A stretch of DNA of 64,000 nt from Vicia villosa (taxonomy: Eukaryota; Streptophyta; Magnoliopsida; Fabales; Fabaceae), in the NCBI RefSeq assembly GCF_029867415.1, contig NW_026705443.1, positions 1 to 64,000 of the forward strand. The letters are read 5' to 3'. Below, piece after piece: positions 12,601 to 24,345 of the stretch (within the stretch, counting starts at the first letter, position 1; each line of letters begins with the position of its first letter). The notes beneath the pieces are model-generated. The model searched no databases, was not told the DNA's origin, and was given only the letters and a program-made list of their open reading frames with translations. The translations under genes were made by a program, and so were the position numbers.

Positions 12601-13126
12601 CCTTCCCGTCTTTCTTAGGAACTGGCACTATGTTTGCAATCCATGGTGGGTAGTCAACTACAGCAAGAAACCCGGCATCGAACTGTTTGAGCACCTCTTC
12701 CCTAATCTTACTATCCATATCTGGTCGAACCCTTCTGCGCCTTTGCCTGACCGGCGCACACCCTTCTTTGAGAGGTAACCTGTGTACCACGATGTCTGTA
12801 TCCAACCCCGGCATGTCACGGTATGACCAAGCAAAAATCTCTGCATACTCGTGGAGGAGCTTGATTAGCGTTGCTTTTACGTCCTTACCTAGTGTTGCCC
12901 CAATCTTAATGTTCTTGGGTTCTTCATCCGTTCCCAAGTTTATGATTTCAATGGCCTCTTGTGGAGGGAGCATGCTCTTGGATTCCTTATCCATTAACCT
13001 TGACAACTCTTCCGGAAGTTCATCGTCTTCCTCATCCCCTTCTTCAGTCTGATTAGCGAGAGCCTCGAGTTTGTATAGAGTCTCAGCAGTATTATTATCG
13101 GTGGTGTCAGAAGGTAATCTGCACAT
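9656..13126 (-). pseudogene. Ogre pol: RT, RNase H, second RNase H, integrase (one in-frame stop)
   Basis: One continuous minus-strand frame broken by a single TGA at 12056-12058. Upstream (12059-13126) is the reverse transcriptase: MCVDYRDLN, PFGL and the catalytic YVDD at about residue 278. Downstream come an RNase H with YLSKKF and SPLEK, then a second RNase H with FDGASN, the IAEYEA acidic region and a DALA end. Integrase follows, with a zinc-binding part (GTFGTHANGH, CHKCQ) and the catalytic residues in DMIG, TDNGS and NGVVEAANK. A second, archaeal-type RNase H is a mark of the Tat lineage. The stop lies just after VPVPKTEKEV, between RT and RNase H; it is consistent with one C-to-T change and shifts no frame. 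The protein copies element RNA and inserts the DNA. Its first codons probably lie inside the upstream intron, so the ATG at 13126 need not be used. Confidence 0.92.
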
Positions 13127-13396
13127 GTTTTATGTTTTGTTTTCTTTTAGTATGCAGATGTGAACGTGCTTTGTTTGTGCAAGAAATTTATTTGTCATTT
13201 TCAGAAATGGAAAAGGAATAAATGCGGGAAAAGACAATGTTTTCAATACCAAAATGCAAAGACAATTTTATTAATAAACTTCGAACTTGAAAGTAAATGG
13301 GGCCCTTACAAACTAGCTCTATGCTTCGGGCGAGGCATGAGCGTTATTGTTTTTCTTTATTAAAAAGGGGAAATAAAACACACAAAAGCAAATTAC
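13119..13396 (-). other. probable spliced intron between Ogre protease and RT
   Basis: On the minus strand a GTAATTTG donor at 13396 lies at the end of the gag-protease frame, a TACTAA branch-like word lies near 13150, and a TGTGCAG acceptor ends at 13119. The segment is 278 bp, not a multiple of three. Removing it avoids the gag-protease stop and brings RT into frame by rebuilding a lysine codon across the junction. Ogre elements are known to splice an intron at this place. The exact sites are my prediction. Confidence 0.6.
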
Positions 13397-16300
13397 TTTG
13401 AAATGAAAACTATCTCCGGTATCTCCAGGCTTGTCCAATTCTGAAGCTGTTCTCCTGGCCTGATTTCTCGAATGAAATTGGACGTCCCTTCTCGAGAATC
13501 CTGGTTGGACACCATAGCCACATGTTCATACCCGCCAGTCACAAAAGTTTGCATTATTGGGGGAAATGATCGTTCCTCTTTCTTAATGCTTGTGACCTTG
13601 GTGGGTTGGTATCCTAACCCTGAGCGGTCTTTCTTCTCTGACACCTCTGGTAGTTTGCCCCATCCTTTAGCATCTGTGTCTTGTAGATCCTTCCATGATG
13701 TCACCGCCCTTCTTATCTTCTCCACTGGTAGTGTGATAGCGGTTGCAATTTCTAGAGCTTGAAATGCGGTACCCAATGCTTCGTCTCCAGCCTCAATATA
13801 TCTGTATGAGTTTAGATTGCTGACAAATATATCCTCTTCTCCATTGATAGTCACTATGGAGTTCCCATTCACAAACTTTAATTTCTGATGGAGGGTGGAG
13901 GTGACTGCCCCAGCTGCGTGGATCCAAGGGCGTCCTAGTAGGCAGGTATAAGCTGGCTCAATCTCCATCACTTGGAAATTGATGCAGAAGGTATGAGGAC
14001 CGATTACAACGGGCAGATCCACTTCTCCCAACACCGAACTTTGTGATCCATCGAAAGCTTTTACCACCAGGCGACTTGGTCTGACTACCAGTCCTTCTAA
14101 GGCTATCTTGTCAAGTGTTGCTTTTGGCATCACATTTAAAGATGACCCTGTGTCGATCAAAACTCTAGCTAGAGGAGCCTTCCCACATTGCATGGAGATA
14201 TGCAAGGCTTTGTTGTGTGACTTTCCTTGTAGGGGTAGCTCATTGTCACTGAAACCTAGGCATGCCCCGGCAGTTAGATTGGCCACCATTCCGTCAAATT
14301 GATTGACTGTGATGTCCTTAGTTACATGGGCAGCGTTTAGGATCTTCATCAGAGCATCTCGATGTTTCTCAGAGTGTATCAATAGTGATAAGAGCGATAT
14401 CTTAGATGGTGTCTGTTGCAACTGATCTACCACTCTATAATCACTTTTCTTAATCAGAGCGAGAAACTCCTCAGCATCCTTATTAGAAGTTTCTTTATCC
14501 TTAGGTTCAGCCTCGTCACTTGGTCTCATGACAACTTGTTCTCCAGACTGCGTCAAGTTTTCATTAGACGTTGGTTGTACCTGCGCAGTTTTGAATATGC
14601 GCCCACTACGGGTCATGCCTCCAGGTCCAACGATGCTTGATACTGCGGTATTAGTATCGGTCTCATATTCCCATGGTACCGCTTTCATCTTGTCCAAAGG
14701 ATATGGTCCTCTGATTGGGATGATCTTGGTACGCTCTTGCGTAGGTATCATCACTGGTGGTCTAGAGCATGGGATAATCAATGGTTTCCTTGCCCCTTGT
14801 GCAGGTATCATTAAAGGCTCGTTTCTTTCCACCATCGCCACATATTCCTCTTCAGGGTGTTCTTCCAGTTGGATCAATCCTTGATCCATGAGCCTTTGCA
14901 AGGTGTCTTTGAAAGCTTCGTTATGTTCTAGGATAAACCCCTTTATAAGAAGATACCGCTTAAGTGCATCTATGGGGGAGTTTCGTTGTTGAACCAACTC
15001 TTGCTCATTGACAACTTCTATTGCATTGACTGCGCCTTCATGGTGTGGCATCGGATTTGTTTTCACATTGGGTTTGTCAAAGGCGATTGCCCCTGACTCA
15101 ATCAGATCTTGAACTATGTGTCTAAAAGCCCAACATTTCTCCAAGGTATGTCCAGGAGAATTGGCGTGAAATTCACACCTTTCATTCGGTTTGTAGTTGG
15201 GTGTGATCTTGCCTGGAGGAAGAGGTGGCAGTGGCCTAACTTCTACCAAGGATTCATTTATTAAATATTTCAGAATTTCTTTCTTGGAAGTAGGTAGCGG
15301 ATCGAATCTCCTTTGTCCTCCCTGAAACCGGTTTTGTTGTGGTGGATATGACATGGGAGGTCTGTTCTCCTAATGCCCTACAGCATTAGCCTCTCCTTCC
15401 TTCTTCTTTGTGAAGTTGGGGGTAGGCCTCTTCGCGTGATAGGATCCATACGATGCCCCTTGTATCTTCCCATTCTTGATTCCGTTCTCAATCCTTTCAC
15501 CGATGACTACCAAGTCTGAAAATCCTGATGACACGCTTCCAACCATCTTATCGTAATATGGCCCTTGTAGTGTAGCCATAAACATATCCACCAGCTCTTT
15601 TTCCAACAGGGGAGGTTGAACTCGGGAAGCCATTTCCCTCCACCTCGGTGCATACTCTTTGAATGATTCCTCTTTCTTTTGTGACAAATTTTGGAGTTGC
15701 ATCCGATTGGGCGCCATGTCCAAATTGTACTTATATTGCTTCAGGAATGTGTTAGCAAGGTCGGTCCAGCTTCGGATATGAGACTTTTCTAACTGCATGT
15801 ACCAGTCGACCGATGCTCCACTCAAACTATCTTGGAAGAAATGAATCATCAGTTTTTGATCATGAGCATAAGCGGCCATTTTTCGCACATACATGCGCAA
15901 GTGATTCCTCGGGCAGGTGAGTCCCTTATATTTCTCAAAATTCGGAACTTTGAATTTGTGTGGAATTGTCAGATCTGGGACTAAGCTCATTTCAAAAGTA
16001 TCCACGTCAAAAGCGTCATACCTTTCCACAGCCTTCAGTCTCTCTTCCAGTGCCTTGATTTGTCCACTCTCCTTAGAATTCTCCCCAGAATCAGCAGAGG
16101 TCAGCTTTGGTTGAGGGACTTGATCTATGTCATTAGTGTCCCCATACTGTAGATCCAAGTAGTCCTCATCCCTAAGCGGATTGTTGATAGGGATGCGAAC
16201 TGTGCGAGACGTCCCTTCTTTCTGAGCAGTAGGAATAAACCCTTCTCGAGAAGCCTCTCCTTCTTCATGGGTCGTAGTGACCTTTTTAGATGTGTGAGCA

Positions 16301-16608
16301 TTTGTTTTGTGAGGGTCATGGCCTCATACATACCCTAACAATGGGTTGCCATCTTGAGGTATCTCCTCATACTGATCCTGAACCTCCTTAGCCTTGTCTT
16401 GCTTATCTTTGAGGTCTTTCATGAAGCTCAGCATTTGGGCCATCCCTCCCTTGAGGTCTTCAACAGTACCTTTCAGCTGGGTCATTTCCTCACGAAGGGC
16501 GGCTTGGTTCTGTTCCAATTGTTCCATTGCCTTTTTCTTCTGAGATCTTGTCTGAATCAGCGGTTGAGTTGCAATGGTGTGACTGGAGATGAAGATAGTT
16601 TTTCTCAT
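13393..16608 (-). pseudogene. Ogre gag-protease, two in-frame stops
   Basis: One minus-strand frame from the ATG at 16608 to the stop at 13393, interrupted by TGA at 16324-16326 and TAG at 15370-15372. The N-terminal 94 codons form a charged coiled coil (ALREEMTQLKGTVEDL). The middle (15370-16323) is the capsid-like retrotransposon Gag region, with FKVPNFEKYKG, HLRMYVRKM and WTDLANTFLKQY. The C-terminal 653 codons hold the late Gag part with CEFH...HTLEKCW near the start and the aspartic protease, with DTGSSLNVMP at about residue 401 (14146-14154) and a later LLGRPW. Both stops look like C-to-T changes in an otherwise open frame. The product would build the particle and cleave the polyprotein. 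Confidence 0.92.
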
Positions 16609-16927
16609 GTTTTTGAAGAAATAAATATGATGTGCATGATATGCATGCTATGCTTATGCTATGTTCATGTCTTATCCACATTATTATAGTAAATATACAT
16701 TCTTTTTTTATTCTTTTTCTTCTTTTTTCTTTTTTTTTGCATATATTTATTTGGTGAATATTATAGGAACAATAAGTAAATGCGAAAATAAACACACTTT
16801 ATTAATTGAAAAGAAGTACCACTTCATTGTTGGTTTACAAAAAGGAAAGGGAAACTGAAATTAAAATACTCAAAATAAATTAAATTAAAAGTACTTGAAA
16901 TAAAAACAACAAGGAAATAACATAAAG
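16609..16927 (-). other. spacer between Ogre ORF1 and gag
   Basis: About 320 bp with a T/C-rich block on the plus strand near 16700-16740. No coding content seen. It would be the untranslated stretch before the gag start codon. Confidence 0.5.
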
Positions 16928-18925
16928 CTAAGAACGCCTTTGGATGTCTTCTTGGAACTTGTCCACCATATCTCTACAAAGCTTCATGAACTCTTTGACT
17001 ACTTCGGGAAGGATGATAGGAGATGATTCTGCTTTTGCCAAACTCTTTGGAATATCTTGAATTAAATCATTACACAAGAAGACTAGCTTATCATAATCAT
17101 CGCGACATTTCTCATAGTCTTCAAGCATCTTAGGAACCATGCTCACATGCTCACTTGCCGTAGAAACAATTGTGTAGAGTCTTTTCCAATAGTCTCTTTC
17201 GTTCAAGGCTGCCTCGTGTATCTCTTTTTCTCTCATGAACACTTCCCGAAGTGATACCATAGCTTGAAATGCTCTTTCGTACTCACCAGTGCGCTGTAAA
17301 AGTTCTTCTTCCGTGGTTAATCTTCTTGCGTGCTCTTGTTGTCCAGCATTGAGGGCTTCTTGAAGATCATATTTGAGGTTCCTTATTTCATCCTCTTGAT
17401 CTTTAGTCCTATCAGTTAATTCAAAGATTACAGCTTCCAGATTTTTCTCAGATTCTGCTTTGTCATGGGAAGCCTTTTCGTAACGCCTTCTCCACCTTGC
17501 AATTTCCCTATCCGCTTGTTCCAACCTCTCATTATGTGCTTCCAGATTAAAATTAGCACTTAGAACTCCTTCGGTTGCACGTTTCCTCTTACCCCTTTGC
17601 CTATCATTCTCCTCCTTCATTGCTTGAAGTTCTTGATTTTTCTCTTTGAGGTCAAAGCGTAGTTGACTCTTTTCGTTGGTAAGTTGATGCAAATCAAGTT
17701 CTAGTTTCTCTTTTTCCTTTTGGGATGCCTCTAGGGCAGCCTTGATTCCTTCTATCTCTTCGATGGATAGAGGAACAGGATCGGGAGAATCAGGCTTGTA
17801 TGCGGGATCCACAACAAAAGGTAGCAAAATCTTCCCAACTCTTTCTTGAACCCATGTGGTGTAAGGTGCTTTTGCAATTGCATTCTTTGGCCCAAAATAT
17901 TTTCTTTGAACCTGACTCCAAGCTTGAATTACTCTTTTCAATGTTCTTGGTGCACCTTTCCCATTATCATGCAAGATCAATTCTTCTATTTGTTGTTCGG
18001 AAGGTTCACTATCCATAGAATGTCCTAATTGACGTAATGCTAAAACGGGGTTATAATTAATACAACCAAGAGTCCCCATTAATGGCACATTGTCGAAATC
18101 TCCACATTTGTAAATGATCCTATCAGATTTTAATTTCTTTGCATACCATAGGATAGAATCTGCTTTAAGAGCCCTTAGCTTTTGAGACCACTCGTTCCTA
18201 GTAAGCTCTTTGATAAAGCAACTAGATTTGTAGAGATGAGAAGTCAACCAAGAATATAGCCAGTGGACACAACAAAATAGCATTCCTTTCTTCTTTTCGT
18301 ACTTCATATGAATAGCATAGTAAATATTAGCGAGGATAGTTGGCGTAGGATCTTTTCCATAAACCTTAAAGGAGGAGAAAGCATGAATAGCGGCGGGATC
18401 AACATAATCAACATTTTTTGGCAATAAAACAACTCCAAAAATCAAAAGAGCTAGCAAATGTCCACAAATATCCCATTGTTTCTTTTGAGCATACATTAAA
18501 GCTTGATTTTCTAAGTAAGATCTTTTGATCCCATGCACATCCCCATCAGTTTTGTAATTAGTCTTCAATTCCGTAGCAGATAACCCCAAAGCTTTTGCCA
18601 AATCTGAAAAGTCAACTTCTTTACCCACACCAGTATAGAATTCTTTTTTAATTTTTGAGAACCCCAACGTAGCATCTATCTCTTCCAAAGTTGGAGCCAA
18701 CTGAAAGTCTTGAAAAGTGAAGCACCTAAGCGGAGGGTCATAAAATTGAACCAAAGCAGTAATTGCTTCTTCTTGTACTCTCACCCTTAGCAAGTCCAAA
18801 ATGTTCCCATAGCGGATTACAAATCTATCCAAAGCACTTGATGGTAATTTTTCCTTGATTATTTTCAGCTTCTTGATATCCGGAGTGGAAACGGAAAAGT
18901 GAACAATGGTCTTCTTGGTACTCAT
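16928..18925 (-). CDS. Ogre ORF1 protein, DUF7745-like with long coiled coil (665 aa)
   Basis: An uninterrupted frame of 665 codons between the leader and gag, the position of the extra ORF that distinguishes Ogre elements. Residues about 1-370 resemble the plant DUF7745 / plant-mobile-domain-like fold seen in many legume transposon proteins (ITALVQFYDPPLRCFTF, LAPTLEEIDATLGF, YAIHMKYEKKKG). Residues about 395-590 are highly charged heptad-like sequence, expected to form a coiled coil. There are no catalytic motifs of protease, RT or integrase and no obvious membrane segment. The function is unknown. The ATG follows CTTCCTACCC-free AT-rich leader and is the first in frame. Family name is from memory of the motif pattern; the coiled coil is read directly. 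Of the three coding blocks this is the only one without a stop. Confidence 0.85.
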   Translation of the reverse strand: MSTKKTIVHFSVSTPDIKKLKIIKEKLPSSALDRFVIRYGNILDLLRVRVQEEAITALVQFYDPPLRCFTFQDFQLAPTLEEIDATLGFSKIKKEFYTGVGKEVDFSDLAKALGLSATELKTNYKTDGDVHGIKRSYLENQALMYAQKKQWDICGHLLALLIFGVVLLPKNVDYVDPAAIHAFSSFKVYGKDPTPTILANIYYAIHMKYEKKKGMLFCCVHWLYSWLTSHLYKSSCFIKELTRNEWSQKLRALKADSILWYAKKLKSDRIIYKCGDFDNVPLMGTLGCINYNPVLALRQLGHSMDSEPSEQQIEELILHDNGKGAPRTLKRVIQAWSQVQRKYFGPKNAIAKAPYTTWVQERVGKILLPFVVDPAYKPDSPDPVPLSIEEIEGIKAALEASQKEKEKLELDLHQLTNEKSQLRFDLKEKNQELQAMKEENDRQRGKRKRATEGVLSANFNLEAHNERLEQADREIARWRRRYEKASHDKAESEKNLEAVIFELTDRTKDQEDEIRNLKYDLQEALNAGQQEHARRLTTEEELLQRTGEYERAFQAMVSLREVFMREKEIHEAALNERDYWKRLYTIVSTASEHVSMVPKMLEDYEKCRDDYDKLVFLCNDLIQDIPKSLAKAESSPIILPEVVKEFMKLCRDMVDKFQEDIQRRS

Positions 18926-19665
18926 CCTTCCTACACATTCACCAAATAGAATACATTTTTACATTTATATTACATATTTTTTTTTGTTTACTATTTTTTG
19001 TGGATAAAACATGATGAGGATGCAAATGAGAGATGATGCATGCAAACACACAAAAAGAAAAAAAAATCATAGCAACAAAAAATATATAAAACATATATAA
19101 CATAATATTTCAAGAAACCCAGGTTCATAGGTTCGACGTAGGGGGCTCTAGGGAGCCAACCTTTTATGGGGGGTTCTAGAAGGTCTCATGGGGTCATTCG
19201 TAGCCTCCGAGACTCTTTGTCTCTTCGGATTTTAAAACGACTCATTTTATCCATGAGGTTCGAATTTTTGGGGTAGGTTCTCGGAGAGATCAGCCAAGTA
19301 TCCAGTCCAGCCCTCAACAAAGTCAAGCCTCGTTTTGGACATTTCCGAACACTCAACCCACTCCGAGTGGAGTTATCAGTGAGATTCGTAGGAGATTCGT
19401 ACTCCCCTATTGATCTCAAAGTTAACTCCCACACTTAGGGTTTAACACAACATAAATTCAGCAATGCATATAATAATTACATTTTAAGGCAGATAAATAA
19501 ACATTTAAAAAACCAAAACAAATAAATAAAAAAAAAATTAATATTTATTAAAAGATGAACCTCCCCCAAACCCTAAAAATGGCAAGTTTGCCAAACTCTA
19601 AAAAAAACTTGCCAAACCTAAACCCTGCCAAAACCTATAGGAGCATAGTATTCACCATTAAGTTG
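18926..19665 (-). other. Ogre 5' leader
   Basis: Non-coding leader from the PBS to ORF1. It contains a GC-richer island (about 19110-19440) with several short inverted repeats, for example GGCTC...GAGCC near 19145-19160 and CCGAGACTC...GTCTCTTCGG near 19206-19228, which may be packaging or dimerisation structure. A short reading frame at 19186-19434 resembles no known protein. Confidence 0.6.
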
Positions 19666-19683
19666 TCCCCAGCAGAGTCGCCA
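19666..19683 (-). other. Ogre primer binding site (tRNA-Arg type)
   Basis: Two bases inside the 5' LTR the minus strand reads TGGCGACTCTGCTGGGGA. It starts with TGG, complementary to a tRNA CCA end. Ogre elements are known to use a tRNA-Arg primer and this word fits that family; the exact isoacceptor was not checked. Confidence 0.8.
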
Positions 19684-21299
19684 GCTGTAGCAACCTGCCT
19701 AAAAATTTAACTTAGAGAGTCGCCACCTATTCTACCAAGGCGAATAGGAAACCTTACGTAGTTGAGAGTGTCATACCCTAATTTTTGACCCCCCCTGAGA
19801 TGACATATCTTCAGGATTTTCATCAAGTCAGAGTAAGTACCTAGAGCAGTCTGACATTCAATCGAGGGTGTTCAAAGATAGGAAAACTCAGGCAAAGGAT
19901 CAATCAATAGGAGGATTAGTCTCTAATACAATCATAAGACTCAAGAGCTTCATTATTTCACCTATGATTGATTAGACACCCAGTCATATAAGTACAAAAT
20001 TACTCAGATCCACAAACTAGGGTTTTGAGCCTTATCAAGGACTAAAATCAGGGATCACCTTTGGGAAACCATAAAAAGCCCTAGGGGATCATTCAAAGAC
20101 ATCAATCATCTTCAAATAACTCATATGACAAGATCCACTGGACATCACACCTCATTTCAAAGTCTATAGTCATTATTTTCATCTGGTCGACAATTAGGGT
20201 TTTTGACCTAATTCACCAGGATAGTTGACTTTTAATCAGGGCATGAATCCAAAACTCAAGACATGATTCAAGAATCTCTACTACCTCAATATAATCCATT
20301 TACATCATTCATTTGAGGAAAAGATCTTGATTCTACATAAAAGTCCAAAGTCTCACCTTATTTGGAAAAAGTCAACTATATAGGATCACCATTGACTTTT
20401 GAGATCTTTGGTCAAAAAATGACTTTCAAGGATCAATATCATCAATATATGGATGGTAAAGTCATTTGACCAAATAAATTTAAAGAAATTCATCAAGGAG
20501 CAAAAAGTCGGGAATTAGGGTTTTTTAAGGCATGGTGAGAACTCAAAATTTCACCTACACAACTCAAAAAACTTCCAACATGAAAGTTGTAGATCTTGCA
20601 AAATAAAACAACATCTTACAAAGGAACTTTTTTCAAAAGATCAATCATTTAAGAGTTTTAGAAGTTTTGGAGTTTTAGGTCATAAACACTTAGAAATTTT
20701 TCTAAGTGTTTTAACCTAGTTTTCTTCCAACTTTGGCCTCATTTTTCACAAATTTGCCAAAGGATTTTGAAGAAACTCCAAACTAATGATTTGAAGTAGA
20801 TGTTTAGGGCTTTCCAAATTGTGTTCAACCTTCTCCAAATTCATTTTGAGCTAAGAGTTATGCTTGTTCAAAGTTGGCCTCATGAAGTGAAATTATAGGT
20901 CATGCATCATTTTTGAACTTTGAAATTTTGTGCACATGACCTCAAATATGGATGCTACACGACCCATAACACATCTGAAAACATGCCATGCATTCATTTT
21001 CACCATGCCATGATAATTGAGGAAGATTCCTAAAACAAGAACATGTGATTATGTAATGATTACATTTGTGAATTTATGGCAAATTGATGAATCACCCAAG
21101 GAATCTTCTCACCAACCAATTAGAGCTCACTTTGCATCTGAAATGTTCCCTAAGATCAGATAGAATCAATGGATGGGGGAGCTGGCTCGAAAATGCAATG
21201 ATCACACTTGGATATTCTTTGAAATTTCTTCATGGCTAAGAAACCAAACTTGCTTCACTAAGCAAGCTCACTCTCTCAATCAGTACTGAGTCATTTGCC

Positions 21300-21307
21300 T
21301 ATAAATA
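21300..21307 (+). promoter_or_regulatory. TATA box of the nested LTR
   Basis: CCTATAAATAGGAGAGC is a strong plant TATA context. It would place the transcription start near 21330, giving a U3 of about 1.56 kb and a transcribed R-U5 part of about 4.5 kb. Both tRNA-like modules and the short repeats lie downstream in the transcribed part. Confidence 0.7.
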
Positions 21308-22250
21308 GGAGAGCATACTTCAGTAGAAAAACACACCAAAGCAACCATATTCCTTGCTTTCTCTTTCTCTTCTCATGCTTATTGTTTTTCAAAGTTCTTT
21401 GGCAAGAAGAATCGATTTCTTCAAACCAGAGCTTATCTTTGGAAAGTAAGCATTCTAACATCTCAAGGGAGGTCATTTGAGGTGATCCAAGCACCTGGAT
21501 CACTTCTGCAAGTGGAGGAACACCATTGTTGCTCTCACTTTGGAGCAGTTGCAGTTGGAGGTCCATAGTGCAATTTAGAAGGTTTCCAATCAAGCTAAGC
21601 ATCCAGGCACGTTCCATAGGAGGTAGTGAAGCTGTTCAGATGGCTGCAGCTCATCTGTAACTCAAGAATCATCACCCTCCATGTTCACTTGAAGCTGAAA
21701 TCGAGGGAGGTCCATAGAGTAATTCAGGAAGATTGAGGTTACTAAAAGCATTCAGTTAGCATCACTGAGTCACAAGGAAGCTTTTGGGATCATTCATACA
21801 AGCTCAATTGCTCTCTATCATCCTCACGACTTCCATTTTCAGAGGTAAGTTTCTGAACCTCATCTCTTTAATTTAAGCATTCTTTAAGAAATAGCTCGAT
21901 TCTATCTTGTTCAGCATCATCAGAGGATTGAAAACCCTCTATCATCATTCATTTATCTTTCAGCATAGCCATTTAATTTGATTTTTAAGTTTTAGGGTTC
22001 TTCACGATTTCTGGTAAATTAGTTAGATATAGTTGATATAAATTTATGATAGTTACATATTTAGAATCGTGAGTGAATTTAGAGCAAGTTTGGTCTTTAC
22101 ATCTTTGCAAATGGTTGAGAAATGAGCAAGTTCATAAATTTGAAATTTGAGAGCTTGAGGTTGAAGACGAAGATGGTGGTGGCGCGCAATTTTCAAACTC
22201 AGGTCTAAGTTTATTTTATTTTGATTGATACCTGTTTCATTAACGACTAA

Positions 22251-22332
22251 AACGTGATAGCCCAGTGGTAAGGAGTGTTTGAGTGTTGCGCGTGCCCAAG
22301 GTCTGGGGTTCGAATCCCCCTCGCCCCAGACC
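22251..22332 (+). other. tRNA-like module 1 in the nested LTR
   Basis: A-box-like TAGCCCAGTGGT at 22258-22269 and a perfect B box GGTTCGAATCC at 22307-22317. A 9-bp inverted repeat, GGTCTGGGG (22300-22308) and CCCCAGACC (22324-22332), encloses the B-box loop. The 5' acceptor arm does not pair convincingly, so I do not call a working tRNA. Confidence 0.6.
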
Positions 22333-22414
22333 TTTTGATTTTATTTCTTTTTTCACTTCTATGCATTTGAGTAATATATGAATTGCAATGAAACCATGCA
22401 TATGACACCAAGCG

Positions 22415-22480
22415 CGCGTTGGCTCAGTGGTGTTGTTTTGGGCTGGTAATACAAAGGGCGTGGGTTCAAACCTGGTTGGT
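22415..22480 (+). other. tRNA-like module 2 in the nested LTR
   Basis: A-box-like TGGCTCAGTGGT at 22420-22431 and B-box-like GGTTCAAACC at 22463-22472, with tRNA-like order and spacing, about 160 bp after module 1. Same sense as the LTR promoter. No cloverleaf could be built by eye. Confidence 0.5.
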
Positions 22481-24013
22481 GACAAAACCCTATTTTTTAC
22501 CACTTTTTCCCATTTAATTTCTTCACAACTTTAACCAATTATTTAACCTATCAAATTAATTTATTTTCACTTCATTTTTCACACACTTGTCATTTAATAT
22601 ATCTATTTTGTGAATAATAAAAAAAATCATAAAAATATTATTTATTTCATATATTTTTATTAGGTTTAAAATAGTATGTTTTAAGTGTTTTTTTTCTTAA
22701 ATACTTTAAATATATATTCACTTTGTTTTAACCTAATCATTTTGTAAATAAGGTTTATGATAAAACCCTGTTTGTTTAGGTTTTAATTAGGCATAGATCT
22801 TCATCTTTACCTTAATTAAGTTGACTTTTGTCAATTTTCAAAACTGTTTTTCAATCTCCGAATAAGTCAAATGATTAGGGTTTTCAAACAACAAAACCTT
22901 GTATCATTCTAAATCATTTTCCAACTGTTTTTATAACCAGTACTGTAAAGTACTGGGCCTCTAATAGAGTGTAAGTCCCAAACACCTTCTCTTCTTAGCT
23001 TGTTTTCAAAACTGTATTTTCAAAATCTTCTTTCTGTTTTCAAAACATTCTTCTGGTATTTGAAGGGCATTATTCCCGGTGAAACTCTTCAGATACCTAT
23101 GTGACCTTTGTCCATCTTCACTTCTTCTGTTTTCAAAAACCATTAACTGTTTATCATATATATATTCAACTGTTATCAACAAAACAACAAAAATTACTGT
23201 TGAGGCTCTGTACATACTTCTCCAAAGGCCTCCACTCCATCCAGGTTAGGCTTTACAAGCTTTCAATTTACAGTCTTTATTTAAATTACTGTCAAATATA
23301 AACTGTGCATATATTAGTTTAGAACTACGTTTGAGTATAAACCCTAGGACAGTTAAACTATATATATATATATATTATAGGAATATGGCCTAGGATTGAG
23401 AATGTCTTCCCGGTGAAGGCTCTTTCCTAATTAGAGATCTGTAGTTCAAACCCCCAAGATGAATTATTCCCGGTGAAACATCTTGGCAAAAACCCTAGAA
23501 TCCAAAAAATATAGGACACATCCACCCAAAGAGGAATTATTCCCGGTGAAACCTCTTACCCATTTGCTTAGAGCCAAAATAAGTTCAAAACTACATAGCT
23601 TTCTCTTGTGCTATAACAAGGACCCTCGATTAGCCTCCTCTTGGGCTTTGTACAAGGACCCACAGGCTTCTTAAAAGCATTTCCAGCTTCCTCTTGAGCT
23701 TGTATACAAGGACCCATCAGGTTTCTTATAAACATAGGAACAGGTCTTTAGTCACCTTTTAGCCTACCCTGGTGAGTTTCTTCCAATTTAAACCAGACTT
23801 TAAACAAGCTAAGTTTGTCTCAATTTTGCATTGAGTACACCTTTTGGAATGAGAGACATGGACAGTCTCTGTCACCCTTATCTTCATCAATCTTCCTTAG
23901 CAGAGTCTAGGATCTATGTTTATTTTCTCCTCAGCATGAGTCAGCCTTCATCTTGGGCTTTAAACAAGAAGTCTCCACTAGATAATCTTTCTGCCAATCA
24001 TGTTAATAAAAAT

Positions 24014-24345
24014 CCCTGGAAAGGGTTAGCCTCCAAATCAATCAATCATTTCAATAAAACATCCCTGGAAAGGGTTAGCCTCCAAATCAATCAATCATTT
24101 CAATAAAACATCCCTGGAAAGGGTTAGCTTCCACACATTCCTTCATGTTAATAAAAATCCCTGGAAAGGGTTAGCCTCCAAAGTCAATTAATAAATAAAT
24201 AAAGATTCATTTCTCCTAGGAGATAATTTCCCCAAAAGAGTCAAAACCCCTGGAAAGGGTCAGCCTCCTAAAACATGATAAAGTCAGTCTTTTACCAAAT
24301 AATTTCTCCAGCTGAGTCAAAATCCCTGGAAAGGGTTAGCTTCCA
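24014..24345 (+). repeat. CCCTGGAAAGGG repeats in the nested LTR
   Basis: The word CCCTGGAAAGGGTTAGCCTCC or a near copy starts at about 24014, 24063, 24112, 24159, 24248 and 24324; the first intervals are 47-49 bp. Each word contains a 4-bp stem (CCCT/AGGG) with a GGAA loop. Confidence 0.7.

Noticed and set aside
22251..22480. Functional tRNA genes
   Set aside because: Pol III boxes are present, but acceptor and D stems do not pair and no convincing anticodon arm exists.
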